Assembly: GCA_023935145.1 (NCBI GenBank)
Contig: CM043704.1
Span: forward strand, 96,001,873 to 96,065,872
Origin: Bretschneidera sinensis
Taxonomy: Eukaryota > Streptophyta > Magnoliopsida > Brassicales > Akaniaceae
Reading direction: 5' to 3'
DNA: 64,000 nucleotides
Part shown: positions 58,237 to 64,000 of the stretch, piece after piece
Layout: each line of letters begins with the position of its first letter
Position numbering within the stretch: the stretch's first letter is position 1
Program-made: the position numbers and the translations under genes
The notes under the pieces: model-generated
Told to the model about the DNA's origin: nothing
The model's input: the letters and a program-made list of their open reading frames with translations, nothing else
Databases searched by the model: none

Positions 58237-59876
58237 AAGGCTCAGACTTTTGGAGAACATGGCCAAGCGTATGCAACGCAGCTCATACGCTCGGACTCTG
58301 GAGATCTTGGTCGAGCGATAGACAAGGCTCAGACTTTTGGAGATCTTGGCCTAGTTTTAGACAAGGCTCAGACTTTGGAGATCTTGGCCGAGCATTGGAC
58401 AAGGCTCAGACTTTTGGAGAACTTGGCCGAGCGTATGCAACGCAGCTCATACGCTCGGACTTTTGGAGATCTTGGCCGAGCGTTAGACAAAGCTCGGACT
58501 TTGGAGATCTTGGTCTAGTGTTAGATAAGGCTCGGACTTTGGAGATCTTGGCCGAGTGTTAGACAAGGCTCGGACTTTGGAAAAACTTGGCCGAGCGTTG
58601 ACAAGGCTCGGACTTTGGAGAAACTTGGTCGAGCGTTAGAAAAGGCTCTGACTTTTGGAGAACTTGTCCGAGCGTTGACAAGGCTCGAACTTTGGAGAAA
58701 CTTGGCCGAGTATTAGACAAGGCTCGGACTTTTGGAGAACTTGACCGAGCGTTGACAAGGCTCGGACTTTTGGAGAACTTGGCCGAGCGTTGCCAAGGCT
58801 CGGACTTTAAAGGATCTTGGCCGAGCGTTGACAAGGCTCAGACTTTGGAGGCTCTTGGCCGAGTGTTAACAAGGCTCGGACTTTGGAGAAACTTGGCCGA
58901 GTGTTAGACAAGGCTCGGACTTTGGAGATCTTGGCCGAGCGTTGGACAAGGCTTAGACTTTTGGAGAACTTGGTCGAGCGTATGCAACACAGCTCATACG
59001 CTAGGACTTTTGGAGATCTTGGTCGAGCGTTAGACAAGGCTCGGACTTTGGAGATCTTGGCCGAGTGTTGGACAAGGCTCAGACTTTTAGAGATCTTGGC
59101 CGAGTGTTAGACAAGGCTCGGACTTTTGGAGATCTTGGCCGAACGTTAGACAAGGCTCGGACTTTGGAGATCTTGGCCGAGTGTTAAACAAGGCTCAGAC
59201 TTTGGGAGAACTTGGCCGAGCGTTCAACAAGGCTCGGACTTTGGAGAAACTTGGCTGAGCATTAGACAAGGCTTGGACTTTTGGAGAACTTGTCCGAGTG
59301 TTGACAAGGCTCGGACTTTGGAGAAACTTTGCCGAGCATTAGACAAGGCTCAAATATTTGGAGAACTTGGCCGAGTGTTAGACAAGGCTCACACTTTTGG
59401 AGAATCTTGGCCCAGTGTTGACAAGGCTCGGACTTTTGGAGAACTTGGTTGAGTGTTGACAAGGCTCGGACTTTGGAGGATCTTGGCCGAGCGTTGACAA
59501 GGTTTGGACTTTGGAGAAACTTGACCGAGCGTTGACAAGGCTCGAACTTTGGAGAAACTTGGCCGAGCGTTGACAAGGCTCGGACTTTGGAGAAACTTGG
59601 CTGAGCGTTAGACAAGGCTCGATCTTTGGAGATCTTGACCGAGCGTTAGACAAGGCTCGGACTTTTGGAGAACTTGGCCGAGCGTTGACAAGGCTCGGAC
59701 TTTGGAGAAACTTGGCCGAGCGCTGACAAGACTCGAACTTTGGAAGATCTTGGCCGAGCGCTGACAAAGCTCGGACTTTGGAGAAACTTGGCCGAGCCTT
59801 AGACAAGGCTCGAACTTTTGGAAAATTTTGGCCGAGTGTTGACAAGGCTCGAAATTTGGAGAAATTTGGTCGAGCG
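58237..59876. repeat. Array of about forty 37-39-bp repeats with short hairpins
   Basis: The consensus is like GACAAGGCTCGGACTTTGG followed by AGAACTTGGCCGAGCGTTA. Neighbouring units pair as CCGAGC...GCTCGG stem-loops. Interspersed are variants with an 11-bp stem, for example CCGAGCGTATG (58427-58437) and CATACGCTCGG (58448-58458). The core GGACTTGGAGAAACTTGGCC is shared with the 48-bp units, so both families derive from one ancestor. The array occupies the place between gag and the 3' LTR. Confidence 0.85.
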
Positions 59877-59877
59877 A

Positions 59878-60510
59878 TCAAGACTTGGAGAAATCATGTT
59901 CATGGGGTCTCTTCCTCTTCTTCCTTGTTTCTCCCTCTCTCTTTCTTCTGAAGGCTTGGTCGTCCTCTGCTAGCATGTACTTCTCAGCTCGGGCCAAAAT
60001 CTCATTCATGTCACTAGGCGGGCGCCGAGTGAGCTTGGGGCCGAATATATCAGACCTCAATCCATTCTTAAACGCCATTATCTGGACATTTGGGTCGAGG
60101 TCAGGAATCTCCCATGCCATTGTACTGAACCGGGATATGTAGGCCCGAAGCCTTTCCCCTCGATGCTGTATAATATTGAAGAGGCTCTCTGAAGTTTTCT
60201 TGGGCCCCTTACTATTGAGGAAATGTGAGGCGAAGGCGTAACTGAGCCCTTTAAAATTGCTGATGCCCTCAGGCTTCAGACGTAAGTACCAAGTGCCTAC
60301 TGCCTTCTCGAGAGTCAAGGGGAAGGCACAACACATGACTGGGTCGGAGTGCCGGTGTAGCATCATAGTTGTTTTGTAGTGTTGCAGGTGGTCTATAGGA
60401 TCCGTTGAGCCATCGTACATTCTTACTTGAGGCATCCTGAGGTTGGGTGGAAGTGGGGTCTCGATGACGTCCTCCGTGAATGGAGGGTCTTGGATGCAGA
60501 GCTCATCCAT
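59878..60510 (-). CDS. Retrotransposon gag-like protein (Gypsy type, truncated)
   Basis: Open frame of 210 codons from an ATG at 60510. It matches the retrotransposon gag domain of plant Gypsy elements: PLPPNLRMPQVRMYDGSTDP, the FPLTLEKAVGTWYLRL block, SYAFASHFL, RGERLRAYISRF and AEKYMLAEDD, followed by a basic RRKREGETRKKRKRP tail. The frame continues upstream of 60510 (KIDFALRHKNFSI) to an in-frame TAA at 60550-60552. Another start, MPPRRGKTDKEAP at 61022 in a different frame, marks the ancestral N-terminus, so the gag N-terminal third is broken. It has no CCHC zinc knuckle and no downstream pol; the repeat array starts right after the stop. Confidence 0.75.
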   Translation of the reverse strand: MDELCIQDPPFTEDVIETPLPPNLRMPQVRMYDGSTDPIDHLQHYKTTMMLHRHSDPVMCCAFPLTLEKAVGTWYLRLKPEGISNFKGLSYAFASHFLNSKGPKKTSESLFNIIQHRGERLRAYISRFSTMAWEIPDLDPNVQIMAFKNGLRSDIFGPKLTRRPPSDMNEILARAEKYMLAEDDQAFRRKREGETRKKRKRPHEHDFSKS

Positions 60511-61101
60511 GATACTGAAATTCTTGTGCCTTAGAGCGAAGTCTATCTTTTATTTCATTTCTTCAAACCGTCAGTCGAGGTTGAGGTTGCCTTTTGAGGA
60601 GGAGCTCTCCTTGGATCGGTTGCAATGCAGTGAGGGCTCGGTACGGGATTGGTTGTAGGTTAGGTCATCTCTGCCGGATGACTCCGCTTGCTCTGGGGCT
60701 TAGTGAGGAGAGAAGAAAGGTTGTTGACCTCCTCCTCGTACTTGGGCCCCTAGGTCGGCTATCATCTTGGAGAGTTCCTGGAACTGAGCTTGAGTCACTG
60801 GGGCTTGGAGGTGGGCAGCCTCTTCCTCGTAATTAGGAGAGTCGGTTCCGGAGAAGTGAGGGCACTGCTCTCTGGCAGGGAGCTTCCTGCTGGTCCAGGG
60901 GTGGCATGTTCGGGGATTGAAGGAAACCTGGGTCCAGATTATTGACTGGGAGCGCTGCCTCAGATTAGGGCCGAGAATGCTGTTGGGGCTTCTTTATCAG
61001 TCTTTCCTCTCCTTGGTGGCATCGTGACAGATGAGTTCTTTTCGTACTTCTTTGCTTTCACTATAGCGAGAGATTGTGGTTTCCCACGGACGGCGCCAAT
61101 C

Positions 61102-61798
61102 TGTTGATGCCACTAGCTGTTGGTGCTGACATGGCCTAGGTGAGGGCGTGACCTAGATGTTGGTGTGGCTTGGGTGAAGACGCGGCTTGGTCCTGCACAA
61201 GGAACAAAGGTGAACTGAAGACCCTCGGAAGGAGGGGAGGGGGAGACCTCCGAAGCTTAAGTTAACTTAAGTTTAAGGAAGAAACCGAGGGCTCAAAAGA
61301 AACTGAGGGCTTTAAGCAGTTGGAGTGTATGTGTAGATGTGTGTGAATGAATCGGTGAAGTCCATACCTTGGCTCATTTATAGTCGTCTGCCGGTGGGGA
61401 GGGTATGATTACAAGCTCAGGAGAGGGGCGCTGTAAGGTGGCTGCAAGTCGTAGGGCGGCTGTAGGGCTGCGAACGTAGGCGGCCGTAGGGCGGCGTGGA
61501 GCAGCTGCAGACGTAGGCGGTTTGGTTGTAGGGTAGCGCGGTGCAGCTGCGGGGCGGTGCGCGTAGAGGGGGGCCTAGGTGTAGGTTTGTTGGGCCGTTC
61601 TCTATTGGGCCGGAGAGTCACTAGGCTAGAGAGTATATTGGGCTGGAGCATCTACTGGGCCGAAAAATTTACTGGGCCGATCATTGGGCCGAAGTGTCCA
61701 TTGGGTCGGAGCATTCGACCAGGCCTGGAGCTTATTTGGGTTGGAGTATTCTGTTGGGCCTGGAGCTCACTTGAGTTTGAGTATTTTGAGTCATATCA
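61102..61798 (-). repeat. 5' LTR of the gag-only element
   Basis: 697 bp, partner of 57116-57802. It is flanked on the right by the AAACA duplication and on the left (inside) by the primer-binding site. Several substitutions and an extra AAAAATTTACTGGGCCG segment separate it from the other LTR, so the insertion is not recent. Confidence 0.9.
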
Positions 61799-61803
61799 AA
61801 ACA

Positions 61804-63476
61804 AAAATAAAATAAAAATCAATTAAACGAAATTAGAAAAAAACTAAACCACCCCGCATTTCTTGGTCTTGAACTCTTGGTCAAGTTAATTGATAGACAA
61901 TTTAAAGTCATTCGAGAGTGAGAGACGCAAGAGATGAAAAATGAAAAATGCTTAAACACCAAGTGTATAATTTTTAAAGAAAGTGAAAAGTTAGAAAAGG
62001 AGAGTACAAAGAGGGGTTGATTAAAGTATACTTCATGGAAATTTTGGTTTTAATGTAATTATCCAAATATCCTTCAATCCTCTGCACCAAAATAAAAGAT
62101 TGAGACTCAATGAATGGCTGAGATTCAATTGATGCAAGCTGCAAGATCAGTAACATGGTTCTTGAACCATCTAATTAATCAACCCACAGTACATGGCGAT
62201 AGACAAGAAAAGCAATAAAGGATCCACGAAAGATCTCACATCATCTTTTTAAGGCTTTAGCCATGCAAACTCATTTTTCAATAATTCTTGTAACTTAAAA
62301 ATTACATATATGCTGTTCTTGAAGGATCGTGTACAACACACAAATAATATCATACGTCATTTGTGCTCCCTCTACATATATGGGTTTTTTTTTTTTTATT
62401 GGTTTTTGATCTTTTAATGGCGTTGAAAATGAAGGTATCTTTAATAGAAATACAAATTGTTCTAGAGGAAGAAGTTCCTCTAAAGTCTAAGTCAAGGGTA
62501 CAAAATAACCAGGCTGGGGAAACAAAAGCAACAAATCCCAAAATATCCGTTTTTTTTTACTTTGTCAAAAGGTTGCAGCCTGGTTGGTTTTCAATAAAAT
62601 ATTATCATAAAAGGATTGCGTTGAAATCCCTAAATAACCATGTATAGTCGTGAGTAAAAAACTCGATCAAATGATCAATAAAAGTAATAGTTTTTACCAT
62701 ATTCAAATATTATTTTTGATATCCAAAATTGCTTGAGCATCAAGCTCAATATGAAATAGTTAAATACCAAAATCACGAGTCAAAATAAAATCATCTCTCA
62801 AAACTCGTAACTCAATCGTCACATTAAAACCAAAACCAATATCTCAGGCTATAAAAAAAGAATCATTAAAAAGCTTAAGAAAGGATGATTGTTTTTTATC
62901 AAGGATAAATTTGTTTCAAACAATCCAAAAGTTCGAAATCCCAAAAACAAAGAAACGGTTTCAAAGAATGTCGTGGGAAAAAAGGTAAGAGAAAGCAAGA
63001 TATAAATTTGATTTTTCAGCATAACGGTTGATCAAATCGAATCAAAATTATATAAATATATTCAAATATATTATTAACAATATATATGTACACACTCAAA
63101 TATTTTATTGAAAAGAACAAATAAATATAATGTATCATTTACTACAAAATTACGTTTAACCATAAAATTTTGTTAAACCAATTAAAAGTAATTTAAATAT
63201 GATTATGATTTTTGACAACCCGAAATTTCAATTAAGGTTATGATTTCTTTTGAATTAAAGGTAATTATGGATTTGATAAAGAAACCCTGTCACTCAAGAG
63301 AAGCATGGAAAATGACATACATGGGTATTGGAGTGTGAAAAGGGACACCAACATTGGACCAGACGGTTCAGTTGACTGACCTAAAACGGTTGGATCAGAA
63401 CTAACAGACTCTCCATGCCATGATTAGTGAGTAACAACCAATCGGGTTCAGGCCCACTTTCTTTACTTCAACTCTT
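61804..63476. other. Intergenic AT-rich region
   Basis: No gene, RNA or complete transposon was recognised. Open frames here are short and lack family resemblance. Homopolymer T-runs occur at about 62387-62397 and 63475-63484; the latter is the poly-A end of the LINE to the right. Confidence 0.45.
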
Positions 63477-64000
63477 TTTTTTTTAATCTGTAAATGTTAA
63501 TATATTGATCAATTATGAACAAAATACACTGAATATACCCAAGAGATATAGCATGAGAGGCATTTACAAAATTACAAAAATTACAACATAAGTCTTAGCT
63601 CAGGAAAACTAGCATATACAATTTTATACACATGAATTTTAATTTTCCTGGCTATGCTACTAGGATGGCCAACAATACCATCAAACTGTCTAGCATTTCT
63701 TGCAATCCAAATGTGGTGAACTATGCTGGCCAGAGCAGCTATCTTGGCTTTGGCAGGAAGCCCTTTTCCTTTAACTTATTTGTGAATCCATTTTGCAGCA
63801 CTCTTGATAGTATTCATACCTCTTCTTATACCCAGCCATCCTTTGATGTCTGACCAAATGATTGCACTGATCCGGCATGTAAAGAAGAGGTGCTCAATTG
63901 ATTCTTCAGACTCTCTACAAAGTGGGCACCTTCTGTCTATTTCAGTGTATTGAAGCTTGTATTTAGTGAGGAGCTTATCCTTCATTGCCAGCCAAAGTAT
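63477..64000 (-). mobile_element. LINE 3' part with RT zinc-binding domain (runs off window)
   Basis: On the minus strand the frame 63776-63985 shows the RT C-terminal zinc-binding motif: RRCPLCRESEESIEHLFFTC (CxxC...HxxxxC). It is followed by a Trp-rich stretch (IIWSDIKGWLG). After a TAA at 63776 the same frame continues with IWIARNARQFDG, the usual next block of plant LINE proteins. A T-run at 63475-63484 would be the poly-A tail. It differs from the LINEs in the LYSA introns. The RT core lies beyond the right edge. Confidence 0.75.

Larger units (their letters stand above)
57116..61798 (-). mobile_element. gag-only LTR retrotransposon (TR-GAG-like) with hairpin repeat array
   Basis: A complete element in minus orientation: 5' LTR 61102-61798 and 3' LTR 57116-57802 (both TG...CA, about 690 bp, similar but diverged). 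The target-site duplication AAACA is perfect (57111-57115, 61799-61803). Just inside the 5' LTR is the primer-binding site TTGGCGCCGTCCGTGGG (minus strand of 61082-61098); its first bases match a tRNA 3' end of the GGCGCCA type. A polypurine tract AAAGAAGTGGGAGG lies just before the 3' LTR (about 57805-57820). The interior has a degenerate gag region followed by about 2 kb of tandem repeats. No protease, RT, RNase H or integrase is present, so it must be mobilised in trans. The GC-rich sequence contrasts with the AT-rich flanks. Confidence 0.9.

Noticed and set aside
57850..58518. Long open frames (up to 222 codons) through the 48-bp repeats on both strands
   Set aside because: The period is a multiple of three, so any frame stays open; the product is a 16-residue repeat with no family resemblance.

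Overview
The window is nuclear DNA of a eudicot plant. Genes are split by AT-rich introns, the families are plant-specific (bifunctional DHFR-TS, plastid-pathway LYSA, BAH-PHD protein SHL, plant-type GH35 beta-galactosidase, purple acid phosphatase), and plant LINEs, TRIM/LARD-type LTR elements, SINEs and MITEs are abundant. The first six bases are a HindIII site, as expected for a BAC or library insert. I cannot name the species.

Layout: 1-9.8 kb holds the last five exons of diaminopimelate decarboxylase (LYSA, +). Its introns carry L1-type LINEs, one of which (about 4.64-9.15 kb) is itself split by a 2.2-kb non-autonomous LTR element carrying an RRM-like ORF. 13.6-17.1 kb is an intact ten-coding-exon DHFR-thymidylate synthase (+). 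19.4-21.7 kb is a two-exon BCS1-type AAA-ATPase (-). 23.6-30.9 kb is a decayed 3' portion of an RBM28/Nop4-like nucleolar RNA-binding protein gene, one exon of which is interrupted by a 2.4-kb inverted LTR-element composite. 34.2-40.3 kb is an intact 18-exon beta-galactosidase (+). 43.5-46.7 kb is SHL (+). 47.4 kb is a tRNA-Glu(CTC) (-). 48.4-50.9 kb is the organellar ribosomal protein bS16 gene (-), with three identical 150-bp repeats in an intron. 52.5-56.3 kb is a PAP10-like purple acid phosphatase (-) with a one-base frameshift in exon 7. 57.1-61.8 kb is a complete gag-only LTR retrotransposon (-) with a perfect target-site duplication and a 2-kb array of hairpin-forming tandem repeats where pol would lie. 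The right edge holds the 3' part of another LINE (-).

The genes are unrelated housekeeping and regulatory functions (lysine synthesis, folate/dTMP synthesis, AAA chaperone, cell-wall galactan turnover, chromatin reading, organellar translation, phosphate scavenging) and do not form a pathway cluster. The most unusual content is in the mobile elements: the RRM-carrying LTR element, the inverted LTR composite with one shared TSD, the hairpin-array gag element, and three very short poly-A insertions with 12-18 bp TSDs. All exon coordinates were derived by eye from splice signals and family similarity; no alignment or transcript data were available.
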